From assembly GCA_009829735.1 (NCBI GenBank), contig CM020620.1, forward strand, positions 9,502,545 through 9,566,544: a stretch of 64,000 nucleotides of DNA, given 5' to 3'. Below the pieces are notes generated by a model. The model made no database searches. It saw nothing but the letters and a program-made list of their open reading frames with translations, and was not told where the DNA came from. This document shows positions 22,196 through 34,500 of the stretch, one piece after another. Source of the stretch: Pyropia yezoensis. Lineage: Eukaryota > Rhodophyta > Bangiophyceae > Bangiales > Bangiaceae. Numbering within the stretch: position 1 is the stretch's first letter; each line of letters starts with the position of its first letter. A program made the translations under genes and the position numbers.

Positions 22196-23050
22196 ACCTT
22201 TCAGAGGTTGCAGGGTCGGCAAGGGGGGCCGGGGGGGGGGGGGGGAGGGGGGGGGGGAGGGGGAAGGCGACATGGGCCCTATTGGACAGCGCGTCACGCG
22301 TGAGCGGCGGCGGCGGCAGCCTTCCGTGCGCGCGCGGGGGTGCCGCCGGGCGAGCGCGTGCGGGGGGGCGGGGGAGGGGCGGCGTCGGCGGCGGCGGCGG
22401 CTGCGCGCCGCCCCCAGACGGGCGGCCCTGGCGTTGGGAGCACCACCCCCCCCCGGGGCAGCGAGGCCGCCCCGGCGGCGCGCGGGGGCTGCCTGGCCGC
22501 TCCGCCCCCCCCCCCCCGGCACCCCCGTCCCGTGCGCTTGCCAGTATCCCTCGGCGCCCGCCGCCCGGTTTGGTGCGGCGGCCGCACGTGCCGCACGGGC
22601 GCGGGTGGGGGGGGGGGGCGGGTGCCGGAGGGGGGAGCGAGGGGGCGTGGCGGGACGTGCCGGCGACGCCCGCCGTGCGGCGCGGCCTGCTGGGCGCGGC
22701 CTGCTGAGTGGGGGGGGAGGGCTGGAGGGGTAGGTGGGGGCGGGGACAGGCACAGGTGGGTGGCGCTACCAAAAATACGGCGCCTCAAGCCGCGGGGGCG
22801 CCCCGCCGCCTTTCCTTTTCTTTTTTTTCCCGCTCTGCGTGCCGTTGCGTGCGCGCCGCGCCGCGCCGCCGCGGGCACGGCCGCATCTTGCCAGTGGCAA
22901 CGACGGCGGCGGGACGGCGGCGATCAACCCCCAGCGCCAGCTACCCCCCCCCCCCCCCAAACCCCGCCGCCCGCCCCCGCCCGCCCCTGCCCGCCCCCCG
23001 ACCTTCCCCCCCACGCGCGGCTCAGCCGCAGGTGAGGCCGCAAAAAAACT
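22196..23050. other. No recognisable gene; G/C homopolymer-rich
   Basis: This gap lies between convergent genes. It has several G or C runs of 8-14 bases, and frames on both strands are low-complexity. An AT-richer patch at 22768-22790 may be flanking regulatory or 3' sequence. Confidence 0.5.
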
Positions 23051-25376
23051 TTAGGAGCTCCCCTCCCGCGGTCCCCCCCCCCCGCCCGCGCCGGCGGCGC
23101 CCCCCCCGCGCACCAGCTGGCCGCCGGTGGCGGGGCTTCCCCCCCCCGGGGGGGTGCTTGCTGAGCCCGCCGTCGCGGGGGACCCCGCCGCCGCCCCCGC
23201 CGCCGCCCCCCCTGCCGTGCCGGCCGACGGCGGCGTCGTCGCCCTGCTCGGCGTGGGGCCACCACCCGCCTCGCCGACGCCCCCCTGCCCCGCGGCGGCG
23301 GCGGGTGTGCCGCCGCCGCAGCGGCTGCCGCTGCCGCTGCCGCCACTTCCACCACTGCCGCTGCCGCCGCCGCCGCCGCCGCCGCCGCCACCGCGGCCGG
23401 CGGCGCCCGCAAAGCCCTGCAGCACCGCCCACGAGTCGGGGGAGGTGGGCATCCACGGCAGCGGCACGGGCACCGTCGGCGTGGCGCCGCCCGCCGCCAT
23501 GAGCGGCGTGCGGCCACCCCCGCCCCCCCCCGTGCCACCGCCACCACCACCACCGCCACTGGCGGCGGGCGCCGCGGGCCGCCAGGTGCCCAGCCACTCG
23601 TCCACCGCCGCAGAGGCGCCCGGCGGTGCGGCAGAGGGGGTCGCCCAGGGGCGGCACGCGTCCGACGCGGGGGGCAGCTCGAGGGCCACCCGCCGCACCC
23701 CCCCCGGCTGCCGGCCACCACCGCCGCTGCTGCCGACGCCATGCACGGCCGCCGCGGCGGCGGCGGCAATGTCCGCGGCCCTCACCGTCGCTGCCGGTGG
23801 CGTGGGGGGGGCGCCAGACGTGCGGGGGGCGGCGGCGGCGGCCGCCGCCGCCCCGACGGGCTGCGCCCACGCCGCGCCGGCGGGGGGGGGTCTGGACCGC
23901 GGAGCGGGGCGGTCCACCGCGGCGGGCGTCACGTCCATGGCAACCCCTGCAGCGGCAGCGGCAGCGGCAGCGGCAGCCGCGGCGTTGGCGGCGTCGCCAC
24001 CACCACCGCCGCCACCGCTGCCGCCCTGCAGGAAGGCGGCGGGCAGCCACGGCGCAGACGACGGGGAGGCGGGCCGCCACGCCGCCGCCGCCGCCGCGGC
24101 CGCGCGGGACGGCGGGTCGGCGAGGAGGGGTTCCCGCTTGGCAGCGGCCGCCGCCGGCCACCCGCACTCGACCAGGCCGCCCCGCAACAGCAGCGGCGGC
24201 CGCTGGCCACTCACGCCACCGCCACCGCCGCCGCCGCCGGCGGGGGCGCCGGCGGCCGCCGCTGCCACGCCCCCCCGCGAGCCGCTGCCGCGGGGGGTGG
24301 GCGGCGCGTCCGTGGCGGGGGGGGGCGGCGCGGCGGTGGCGGCCGCCCAGCCGAGCGCCCGTGGCGGCGCCTCCCGCCGGGACGCTGCGACCGCCGCCGC
24401 CGCCGCGGCCGCCACCTCCATCGTTGCCGCCGCCCGGCTGGCGGCGACACCCGCCGCGGCCGCCGCGGTCGTTGCCACCGCCGCCGCCGCGGGGGGCCTC
24501 CCAAAAGCGGGCGCGGGTGCAAGGGCCACCGCCGCCGCCGCCGCCGCCGCACCCGCCCCCCCGCCACGGCCGCGCCCCCCACTGGCGGCGGCGGCGGCGG
24601 CGGCGGGTGTGGCGGCAGCGTCCCCCCCCCCCTCCTGCGGGGGCACCACCTCCCCCCGGCGGGCGTGGGCGACCAGGTGGCTGGTCAGGCTGCTCTTCCA
24701 CATAAACGTGCGGCCACACCCCCCGAGGGGGCACCCAAACGGCTTGACGCGGGTGTGGAGGCGCGCGTGGACGGCCGCGTCGGAGCGCTTGGTGAACGTC
24801 CACTCGCAGGGGGGGTGCGGGCACGGGTGCGTGCGGGGGCGGGCGGGCTTGGCAATCCGCCCGCGGGAGCGGGGCGGCAGCGGGGCGGCCGCGGCGGCGG
24901 CGGCGGGTGCAGGCGGCGGGGGGGGGGGGGAGGTGGGGGGGGTGGCCGCTGGTGGGCGATGGAGGGGGGGGGGGGGAGTGGCGGGGGGGGGGGGGGGGGA
25001 GGGGGGGGGGGGGGGTGGCATCCGCGGGGGGGCCAACGAGAAAAAGGGGGGGGGGGGGGGGGCGGGGGGGCGGGGGGAAGGGCGCGCCGCCGCCACCGCC
25101 GCCGCCACCGGCAGCCGCAAAGGCGCGGAGCGCCATGGCCGCCGTCGCGACGGCCATGGTGGACCCCCCGCCGGCCGCGTCGGCGGCTGCAGCAGGGGCG
25201 GTGCCGGCGGCGGCGGCGGCGGCGGCGGGGGTGGTGGTGGAGGGGCCGGCAGCGGCGGCGGCAGCAGCAGCAGCTGCGGCAGCAGCGTCGGCAGCAGCGG
25301 CGGCGGCGTCGTCGTCAGCGACGGCAGGCTCTGGTTGCGGGGGGACGTTACCGTACCGGGGGGGGCCGCCCCTCAT
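23051..25376 (-). CDS. C2H2 zinc-finger protein with long poly-Ala/Gly/Pro tracts
   Basis: Two adjacent C2H2 fingers are encoded at about 24665-24840. Each is C-x4-C-x12-H-x3-H, first in CPHPPCEWTFTKRSDAAVHA and then in CPLGGCGRTFMWKSSLTSHL, joined by a linker containing HTRVKPFG. This arrangement suits DNA binding in the nucleus. The fingers lie near the N-terminus; the remaining 550 residues are Ala/Gly/Pro/Ser-rich with short conserved-looking islands (VDEWLGTWRP, PWMPTSPDSWAVLQGF). The finger frame opens at 25120. A better start is MRGGPPRYGNV at 25376, which is in another frame, and the two meet in a zone of very long homopolymers (24960-25075). A base-count error there is likely. Targets are unknown. 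Confidence 0.7.
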
Positions 25377-28300
25377 GGCCGGCGGGTCGGGTCCAGGGGT
25401 GGCCCACCGCGGGGGGGTGCGCAGCCGCCCGCCCCGTCGGTGACGGCAACGACCGTCGACGGCGACGGCGGCGACGGTGGTGGTGGCGGTGGGGGTGGCA
25501 AGCCACTGGTGGTGCCACTGGTGGCGGTGCCGTGTGGTGGTGCCGCCGGTGGTGGCACAGGGGTAGACGTGGGGTGGGGGACAGGCGCGGGGTGGGGGAC
25601 ACGGAGGGGGAGGAAGCGGGGGCGACCGGCAGGGCCGTCGATATAGACGCCACCAAACGCGGGGAGCCCGTCGTTACGACCACCACCGGGGGGGGGCCGG
25701 CCGGCATGGTTCCGTGCCGTCGCCGGGGGGGGGGGAGCGGGGGGGGGGGGGGGAAGGCGCAGGGCGGCTGGCCCCAAGCCAGACGGCAGACACCGGCGGC
25801 GTTGATGTAGCGGCTGACCGCCACGCCCGCGGCCGGCAGCCAGGCAGCGGCGGCGGCAACCCACCACCACCCCCCCCCGCCCACGGCGGCGCCTGCCAGG
25901 CAGCGCGGGCGGCGGGCGGGGGGGGCGGGGGGGGCGGGGGCACGCGCCGCCCCCCCCCCCCCACGCACCACCACCCCCCCCCCCCCCCCCCCCAGCCCGC
26001 CTGCCTGTAGGCGCGTGCTGCCCCGCGGCGCGGCGCGGCGCCGCACACGCCGCGACGCGACGCGGCGGCAACAGCCGTCCCGCGGGCCACCCGTCAGCCG
26101 TGGCCCCACCCCCGCGCGGGCGGCCAGGCGGGCGGGCGGGCGGGCAGCGGGGGGCTCGTGCGCGCGGCGGCGGCGGCGGCGGCGCGGCGGCGGCCGCGGC
26201 GGCCGCGGCGGCGGCCGCGGCGGCGGCCGCACGCGGCGGTGGCGGCGCCGGTGGCCGCCGCGGTTGGCCGCGCCGGTGGCCGCCGCGGTGGCTGGCAGTG
26301 GCAATGCGGGCGGCGGTGGCGGGGCCCCGGTGCGCGCGGGGGGGGGTGGGGGGGGAGAGGGGACGGTCGGACGGGCAGACAGGGGGGGGGGAGGGGGACC
26401 CCACCCCCCCCCCCCCCCCCCCCCCCACCCGAGAAAAAAAAAAACGCATCTGCGCAAGGGGGGGGGGGGGCACCGTGCGCGCACGCGCGCGTCAACGGGG
26501 CGGTGGTGGGGGGGAGGGGGGGGGGAGGGCGGAGTTTTTTTTGGGCGCTGGAAGACGCGGCCGGCGCCGCTGCAGCCGCCGGCGCCGTGCTGTCCTCTCC
26601 CCCCACGGCTCCTATTCCCCACACTCTTGCGCAGACGTTTGGGCGGGTGGGGGCGCGCGGGGGCGGGGCGGCGGGGGGGCGGTCCTGGCCGGGCGGGTGG
26701 CGGGTGGGTGGGGGGGTGGGTGGGTGGGTGGACGGAATGGGGTTTTATGTACAGCGAGGTATTTTTCTCGTGACGCTGCCGCCGTTGGCGTTGGGGGGGG
26801 GTTTGGATGCGCTTTGGTAGGGGGGGGGGGGGGTGCACAGGCCACAGCGGCTGGGCGGGATGGAGGGCGCGTAGCGACAGCAAGAGGGGCCACGCGGCCG
26901 TCACGGCTGGTCTCGCCTGTATGTACGGTATGTATGTCGATATCGGTGGTAGGGAGGGAGGGGGCGGCACTGGCAGAGAAGAGGGCGACGCGAGGCGGGG
27001 GAGGGGGGCGGGGGGGACGGGACGGGGGATTCCCGGCGACGAGAGGCGGGGGGACGCCCGTATAGCTATCCATACCCGCGGCGGGAACACAGCGGGGGAG
27101 GGGGAGGGGGGGGGGGGCGGGTGGGTGGGTGGGTGGGTGGTTGGGTGAGGGAGGAGGAGGAGGAGGGGGGGGCGCGCGCCAGGCGAGAGGCACAGATCGT
27201 CGTCTATGGGCGCCGCCTGATTGGTCACCGCCACTTACAGCCACTCCCCTGTGCGTTTGGCGGGTGCGTGACAATGCATGTAGGGCTGGCGTGCAGAGCG
27301 AAAAAAGGAAGGGGGGGGGGGGGGGGGGGGTGGGTGCGCTGGCCCGGGTCGCCTGGCCGCCGCCGTTGTCGGCGTGCAGTGGCGGGGGCTCTGTCTCCTT
27401 CCCCCTCCTCCTCCTCATCCTCCGTCCCCCCCCCCCACCCCCCCCCCTCTGCTGTCGCCGCCGCCCATGCCCCAGCAGAGTGTCTGGTGTGGGGCCGCTA
27501 TGCACAGGCGGCGTGGGTGGCCCCCGCGGCAACCCCGCTGGCCTCTCCGCCGTCCCCCCTCCACCCCCCCTCCACCCCAACGTTGAGTCTGGTGCGTGGC
27601 AGCAGGCACGCGGCGGGGCGGGATGGGTGCGTGCTGGTTGGGCCACGTTGGCCCCCGGGCGGGGACGCGGCGCACGGGGGGGCGGGTTGGCCCACGGGGG
27701 GGCGCGGGGGGCGCCTAACGACAGCCTCCCCCCCCGCCCCCCCCCCCCCCCTCGGCCCACCCGACCGCTCGCGCACGGGTAGGTACCCACCCGTCCATCA
27801 CCCGGGGGACGGCGCCGACGGCCACACCGTGTTGCTCGCGGGAGGGCGCACGAGGAACAGAGGGGAGCGCCCGCCGGGGGGGGTAAAGAGTGGGTAGGGG
27901 GGGGTGTGGGGGGGGGGGGGCGGCGACGGCGGTGGCGCCCGCGTCGGCCACGCGCCGCCATTGTGGGATCTCCTCGCCGCCAGTCGCGGCCGTTGCCGCC
28001 GTCGCAGCTCCCACGACGCGGCCGCGCGGCGCTGCGCGGCCGCGTCATCCTTGGTGGCACGCCGCCTGGCAAGAGGGGGGGGGGGGGGGGGGGGGGGCGG
28101 GAAGGACGCCCCCCGCCCATAGGCGAGGATGTAGCTCGCCCTTCTCATGGCGGACGAGTCGCGCGGGGCATCGACGCGGCGGGGGGGGGACCCCCTGCTG
28201 TGTTTCTCTTGCTCTTTCTCCCTGTCCTTGTGTCCGGCGTGTCCCATCTCGGCTGAAAATAGTCCCACAGCAGGCCGCCGAGGGGGTTGGTGGGGGGGGG

Positions 28301-28713
28301 GGGAGGGGTCGGCCGCGCGACGGCGCCCACCGCTGGGCCCACCACAGGCACCGCTGCGCGGGACCAGCCCCGCCGCCGGCGCGTGGGGGGCCAGGCGCCC
28401 CCCCTTGTCCCCCCCCCCCCCCCATCCCCCCCACGCCCTCTCTCCGCCGTGCGTGTGGGGCCCCTCCCGCGCCGCCGTGCCGGCACTTGCCGACGGCGCT
28501 CATCAGGAGCTCAGGAGCAGAGGCACCCCGCCGGCTGCTGCCTCATCGCGCGTGCGGCAACCGCCGGCGGTGCGCGGCCGCCCCCCCCTCCCGCGCGCGG
28601 TCGGCGTATCTTTAGGAGGGGGCAGTGGGTTCAGGGGGGGGGGGGGTGCTGCTGTAGGTATCTACGCATGGCCGGCCATTGCTGGTCGCCGGGATCCGCC
28701 CGCGGGAGCGGCC

Positions 28714-28832
28714 GACCAGCGGGGGCGCCGCCGACCAGCGGGGGCGCCGCCGACCAGCGGGGGCACCGCCGACCAGCGGGGGCGCCGCCGACCAGCGGGG
28801 GAGCCGCCGACGACCAGCGGGAGCTGCGCCGA
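28714..28832. repeat. 19-bp minisatellite (GACCAGCGGGGGCGCCGCC)
   Basis: Five units start at 28714, 28733, 28752, 28771 and 28790. A degenerate unit follows at 28812 after a 3-bp slip. The period is not a multiple of three, so the array is unlikely to be coding. Confidence 0.8.
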
Positions 28833-29287
28833 CCGCCCGACGCCTGGCGTCGCTCCGCCCGTTGGGCGCGCGCCCCCGACGGCGGCGGCGGCTGGCAAAC
28901 TTTGCATCTGGAAGGTGGTTTGTTGGTGGTGCGCGGGAGGGAGGGGGGGTCGACGGCCGCTCGCGGCCGAGTCGGGTGCGGGTGGGCGGGAGGGGGATGG
29001 GGGGGGGGGTCGCCGGCGGCTCGCGGCAGTGCAGGGGAGGACCACCCTGGGGACCATCTGCGTGCATTCCATACGCTACATACGCTCTCTCCTTGGAGCG
29101 CCACTTGCGTGCGTGGTAGGCGAGGGGGGGTGGGGGCTTGTAGCGATATCCTAGGGACGAGGGGATCCTCGGCACCTAAAGATTCCGTCCTTCGCGCGGG
29201 GTCCCGTGACGAGGTAGCGCGGGTGTGACGAGGTGTCTTTGAGCTGACGTGGATGCATGGGTTGTTCCTTGAGAGAGGGGAGCGGCT

Positions 29288-29289
<2 letters not shown>

Positions 29290-29318
<29 letters not shown>
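29290..29318 (+). repeat. Run of 29 consecutive G
   Basis: The longest homopolymer I noticed in the window. Such runs can fold into G-quadruplexes and are prone to length errors in sequencing. Confidence 0.9.
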
Positions 29319-29485
29319 AGGGACAGCACGGGGTGCAAGCCCCACGCGGCCTGTGTAGCGGCGATGAAAAAAGGGCCCAGGGGGCGGGGGAAGGGTTGGG
29401 GGAGTTCGCAGGGACAGCACGGGGTGCCAGCCCCACGCGGCCTCGCGGCGCTGACAAACGGCCCCGGGGGGCGGGCAAAGGGGCC
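29319..29485. repeat. Imperfect tandem duplication of about 90 bp
   Basis: GGGACAGCACGGGGTGCaAG and GGGACAGCACGGGGTGCcAG start near 29320 and 29411. Both are followed by CCCCACGCGGCCT, a diverged middle, and a G-rich GGGCGGGcAAaGGG-type end. Confidence 0.7.
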
Positions 29486-30503
29486 GGGCGGACGTCATGA
29501 CCGTGGGGCGGACCCAGCGGGGCGCGGCCGCCGGCGGGATCAGCTCTTCTTGCAACTGACCACCGGGGGCGCCGGCCGTACCGTATGTACATATACGGAC
29601 ACTGTGCGTACAGTACGGGTAGAGCGGGGTTGCTCCTCGAACAGCCCTTGCGCGGGGGGGGCGGCCGCCCCGCCGGTGGCCCAATCTTCCCGGCGGGGAG
29701 AAGCATCAGGGTGCGATAAAAATAACAGTTCCAGTAGGCAGGCAGCATGCCCGTCGACGCCGACGAGGTCCACCCCCGCGCCCCGCGTTTTTTGCGCGAC
29801 AGGCCAGGCGACCGCCGCAGCCCGTTTGTGGTCCTTGTCTGGCCGTGACGGGGAGCGTCTGGCCTGACAAGCAGAGGGGCCCCCCCGGTCGGCCGGGGCA
29901 GGCGACCCCTCTGCTTGCCAACCGCACCGGACCGTCGCGGCGCCGGTCGGCGGGGGAGGGCTGCCAGGTGTACGTATCCGCGTCGAGGCCGTCGGACGGC
30001 TCGTCCTCATGGGCGCTCTTCTACCTACCCGCGCCACCCCGAGTCGCCCGACAGCTGCTTCCTCGCCGGCCCGTGGGGGCTGTCGCCCATCCGTCCATGG
30101 ACTGGCGTCTGCTCGACGTCTGCTCCCGATGCTTTTTTCGTCTGCCCGCAGGAGCTTGGCCCAGCTGGGTCCTGCAGGGCAGCGTCCCTCGACGTCGCGA
30201 CGTGGACCACCCGGCGGTGGCCCGGCTCCGAGAAGCAAATACATACATGCCGCATCTCATGAAGTGGCAAATACTTCTTCATAACTTAGCACAACTCCCA
30301 CGCTTTAGTCTGAGATCCAGTTCACGCGAGCTGACGAGCACGGTCACCGTTGCTCCCCGCAGCACGGCCGTGCAGCCTCGGAACGTCCGTAGGCACGAGC
30401 GCGGATCCCTCCCTGTCTCGCCCCGTTTCCCTGCCGTTTCTCCCCTGGCCCACTGTGTTGGTGTTCCCGTCTGGTTTGTTTCCCGGCCATCCCCAAGCCC
30501 GCC

Positions 30504-31427
30504 ATGGTGCTGCCTACCCGTGTGGCGACAGGCCGCCCCGCGGGGTGGCCTGCCGTCTCCGCCGCCCCCCCACCGGCCAGGCTGGCCTTTTGCTCCCCCG
30601 CGGTGCCGACGTGGGCGGGGCGTGGCCGTCTGTCTGGTCTGGCTGCTACCTCTTTCGCCGCCCATCCTGTCCGCTGTCGGCCTGTCACCCCTGCGAGCCG
30701 CGTTGCCCGCATGTCCGCGTCAGTCAGTGACGACGCGGCTGGCGAGGACGCGGCCATTGCGGCTGCCGCCGCCGCCTCCTCTGCGGCCGTTGCCGCGGCG
30801 GTAGCCGCGGCGGTGGCACAAGACGCGGATGACGTGGACGATGAGGAGCCCCCCGCGCCCCCCCCCTTTGACCCGACGGGCATGTCGGTGCGCGACTTTT
30901 TCAGCGCCTCGATGGGCCGCTGGCGCTCCCAGCGGTCCTCCCACAACATGGCCTTTCAACAGTTTGAGCAGGTCCTCTCTGAGATTGCCATCACCCCGCT
31001 GACCGTCCCCGCCGCGGACGCTGCCGACGAGGCCGACGTGGCCGCCGTCTGTGCCCGGTACGGGGTGGACGCGGCGGCCGCCGCGGCGGTCGTGCGCATG
31101 TCCTGGGAGGGCACCTCGGACTGGGACGAGGACGAAACGTCGGCGGGCTCCACCGTGCTGGTGGTGGTGGAGGACGAGCCGGGGGCGTCGTCGGGGCGGC
31201 TGCTCCGGTCCGTCGGCTACACCGAGGCCGTCCCAGCGGCGGGCCGCTGGACGATGGAGCCGGCGGGCGCGTTTGTGCTGGTTACCCCCTACGAGTCGGC
31301 CGCGGCGGTGGAGCGGATATGGTTTGCGACGCGCGACGTGCGGATGCGGGTGAGTGAGATCCGTACGGGGGGGGGGCGCGGCGTGCTCACCGCGTCCTTC
31401 TCCACCGAGATTCGGCGGCTGAGCTAA
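30504..31427 (+). CDS. cpcS: CpcS/CpeS-family phycobiliprotein lyase, plastid-targeted
   Basis: A 307-aa protein. Residues 1-75 form an Ala/Arg/Pro/Ser-rich transit peptide and 76-126 a variable Ala/Asp-rich linker. The lyase domain spans 127-307. It shows the full CpcS/CpeS pattern in order: SVRDFFSASMGRWRSQRSSH, MAFQQFEQVLSEIAI, ARYGVD, VRMSWEGTSDWDED, GSTVLVVV, GRLLRSVGYTE, FVLVTPYESAAAVERIWFAT, and a C-terminal SFSTEIRRLS. The family folds as a lipocalin-like barrel that carries phycobilins and attaches them to a conserved Cys of phycobiliproteins. Substrate specificity (phycocyanobilin or phycoerythrobilin, which subunit) cannot be read from sequence alone, so cpeS is an alternative name. 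The gene is convergent with the aminodeoxychorismate synthase gene, 161 bases apart. It is the best evidence for a red algal source. Confidence 0.9.
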   Translation: MVLPTRVATGRPAGWPAVSAAPPPARLAFCSPAVPTWAGRGRLSGLAATSFAAHPVRCRPVTPASRVARMSASVSDDAAGEDAAIAAAAAASSAAVAAAVAAAVAQDADDVDDEEPPAPPPFDPTGMSVRDFFSASMGRWRSQRSSHNMAFQQFEQVLSEIAITPLTVPAADAADEADVAAVCARYGVDAAAAAAVVRMSWEGTSDWDEDETSAGSTVLVVVEDEPGASSGRLLRSVGYTEAVPAAGRWTMEPAGAFVLVTPYESAAAVERIWFATRDVRMRVSEIRTGGGRGVLTASFSTEIRRLS

Positions 31428-31588
31428 ACTTTAGGGCGGTTTGAGGGGGCGGGGGGGTGGTAGGGGAGGTGCCCGGGTCTGTGCCACCAGTGGTTGCGTG
31501 AGTAGGTTCTTCACACGAGGGGTGCAGAGCTCCCGAGCCGCTCTCTAGACGCCTGTACAGGAGACGGCCAACCCTCCCCACGGCACCC

Positions 31589-34500
31589 CTAACCCGCCCC
31601 AACATCCAATTTGTAGGCGGGCGCCCCCGTCACCGCCTGGGCCAGCCCCCGCATGACGGCGGCGCCCTTGAGGAGGGCCTCCTCAAACTCCTCGTCCACA
31701 TTGCTGAGCGCAACGATCGCCCCGCCAACGCCAATGGTCACCGTCCCTGCGGCCGTGTCGAGCACCGCCGCGCGGATGACCACGTTCACGTCCGCCGCCC
31801 CCGACAGGGAAAGGTAGCCCACAGACCCCGAGTAGGCCCCACGGGGGGACGCTTCCAGGGCGTCCAGAAGGGCGAGCGTCCGCACCTTGGGCGCCCCCGT
31901 CATAGAGCCCATCGGCCACGCCGCCCGCATGACGGTCGCGGCTGTCGGTGGGGCAGCAGCGTCGTCGGCCCTGCTTTTGGGGGCAGCGCTCCCGCCGTCT
32001 TCACCGCAACCGTCCCCCCGCCGCCAGCGGGGCGTCACGTCCACTTGGCCCCGTACGGTGGTGACAAGCTGATGGACGGTCGCGTAGCTTTCCACCGCCA
32101 TGAGCGACGGCACGGTGACGCTCCCCGGAACGCACACGCGCCCCAGGTCGGCGCGGACAAGGTCGGCAATCATTAGGTTCTCCGCCCGGTCCTTGACGCA
32201 CGCTGCCAGGCCCGCCGCGAGCGCCGCGTCGGCCGCCGGGGTGGCCCCCCGCGGGCGGGTGCCCTTGATGGGCTTGGACTCCACCACCCCCGCGGGGGAG
32301 ATGCGGAGGAAGCGCTCGGGGGAGGAGCACGCCAGCGCAACACCGGGGGAGAGGCGGAGGTACGCGGCGTAGGGGGCGGGGTTCATGGCCCGCAGCGAAC
32401 GGTGGAGGGCCAGCCCTTGGGTGGTGGCCGGCACGGCGGCGGCGATGCGGGTGGTGAGGCACAGCTCGTAAGAGTCGCCTGCGGCAATGTGGGAGAGGCA
32501 CGCCCTCACCGACGCCTCGTAGGCAGAGCGGGGCTGCTCCAGGGTAAAGCGCAGGGGTGGGGGGGGGGGGGGGGGGGCGCCGCAAGAAGACGGGGCTGTT
32601 GGGGAGGCGGCGGCGGGGGCGGGGGTGGCCGCCACCCGCGCGAGCGTCGCCGCGGTGGCGTGGAACCAGGCGCGAGTGGGAGCGGCGAGGGCGGCGACGC
32701 TGCCGCCATCGCCACCACAGCTACCGTCACCGCTGCCATTCTCCTCGCCGTAGCCTGTGGCGGCGGCGGTACCGCCATCCCCGTCGGCTACCGCCACGGC
32801 AGGGGTCACGGCGACCAAATACACACTCCCGTCGGCGTGGTCCACCCCTACGAGGCGGTCCACAAACAGGGCCACCGCGTCGCCCGCGCCGCCCGCCGCG
32901 ACGCGCGTCGCGGACGCGTGGCGGTTGGACGCCCGCACGCCCGGGCACTCACCCTTGAGCTCGTACCCGAGTTGCACAACGTAGCCGCCGAGAAAGTCAA
33001 ACGGCACGTGCGCGGCGGCGGGAGGGGGGGGCAGGCCGAGGCCAGCTCCGGCGGCGGTCAGGCGGGCGTCAAGGGCGTCAAAAAAAGAGGCACATGGGGC
33101 TGTGGTGGTGGTGGTGGCGGGGGGTGGGGGAAGGGGGGCGATGGGCACGTCCGCCGTGCCGCCCGCGGGTGGCGGAGAAGGAGCGGGGCCCGGAGACCGC
33201 GGCGCGCCACCCGCCGCAGCCGCCACATGACGCACCTCGGTCACCGTCTGGGCGACCACGTCGTAGCGGAGGACGTGGGCGAGCGGCCCCGACACGTCGC
33301 CCATAAATGAGAAGCGGCCACGGGAGGTTGTGGGCGAGGCACTGCCGCCCGGCGCCACCCCTTCACCCCCTGTGGAAGCAGGGGAGGCCACGCCGCCGCC
33401 CACACCGTCGTTGTTGCTGCTGTCGCCGCTGTCGTCGCTGCTGCTGCTGCTGCCGCAACCTCCGCGCCCCACGCGGGGAGGCGCGGCGCAGCTGGACGAG
33501 TCGAGCCAAAAGCACTCGGCCGTGCTGTTCCCATAGAGAGCCACAAACGCCGCCTCAGTGTCAACGCCCGTCGCGGCATCGACCCGCACGGCGGTGATGG
33601 TGTAGGGCGACGCGCGACCACCGTGGGGGGGGGGGGCGGCCCGCCCATCGGCCGGGGCGGCCGCCTGCGCAACGCCAAAGGTGGCCGCGGCAGCGGCGTC
33701 CGACGGCGCAATAGTCATCGCGGCGCCATTGGCCGCCCCCGTCGCCACCAACGTTGCGCCCCCGCCATTGACAGACCCGCCAGGCGTACCTGTTGAGCTG
33801 GCGGGGATTCTGTGGCAGTCGCCGAGCGGCGCCCGGGCTTGGTCGCGCGCAGCCGCCACCCCACCATTGACACCACAGCCGCCGATGTACACGCCGACGT
33901 CGGGCAGTGGGGGAGCGACAATGGCCGTCGGGGTACCCGTGGGACGGCCGCCATTGGCCTTTGTCCGCCACCCCTCCGCCCCCACAGCGGCGGCCGCCGC
34001 GGTGGCCGCCTCGAGGGTCAGGTCCCGAAATGCGGCGAGCAGCTCAAACCCATACTCGGTCGCCACGCTCTCGGGGTGAAACTGCACGCCGTACAGGGGG
34101 CGCGTCGCGTGGCGAACGGCCATTAGGACGCGCCGGGGGGGCAGGGGCGGGCCGCCTGCGCCGCCCGCCCCCTCCCCATCCACCACCACACCGTCAGCCC
34201 AGGCGGTGGCGACAAGGCAGGCGGGGAGCTCCGCCCCCCCCTCCTCCCCCCCGCCCACCGCAAGCGAATGGTACCGCACCGCCCGCCACGCGTCGACGGG
34301 GAGGCGGCCGAGGAGCGGACACGCCCGCCCCGCGGGCGTCCGCACCACCGTCGCGACGCGGCCGTGGACGGGCCCGTCGGGGGCGGCGGTGACTGTCGCC
34401 CCCGCCGACGCGCACAGCCCCTGGTGGCCAAGGCAGACGCCCAGGGCGGGGAGGCCCGGTACCGACCGGACGGCGGTCGCGGCCATGGCGTCTGCCGGCA

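Larger units (their letters stand above)
25377..30503. other. 5-kb G/C-homopolymer desert without a recognisable gene
   Basis: Runs of 8-29 G or C occur throughout, mixed with GGC/GCC low-complexity sequence. Frames of several hundred codons exist on both strands, but all are Pro/Arg/Gly/Ala repeats that mirror each other, and none carries a domain. Minisatellites and a short duplication inside are listed separately. AT-richer islands (26740-26780, 29560-29720, 30240-30330) show no gene that I can recognise. The last 200 bases probably hold the leader of the phycobiliprotein lyase gene. Confidence 0.6.

Noticed and set aside
23127-25646. 839-codon plus-strand frame opposite the zinc-finger gene
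   Set aside because: It is the mirror of a GC-rich minus-strand gene. It is almost all Ala/Pro/Gly with no domain, while the minus strand encodes two clear C2H2 fingers.
25348-28120. Long minus-strand frames of 500-630 codons in the homopolymer desert
   Set aside because: Poly-Pro/Arg/Gly translations with no domain, equally long frames on the other strand, and no conserved start.
28714-28832. CRISPR-like or coding interpretation of the 19-bp array
   Set aside because: Units are directly adjacent without spacers and the 19-bp period is not a multiple of three, so it is a minisatellite.
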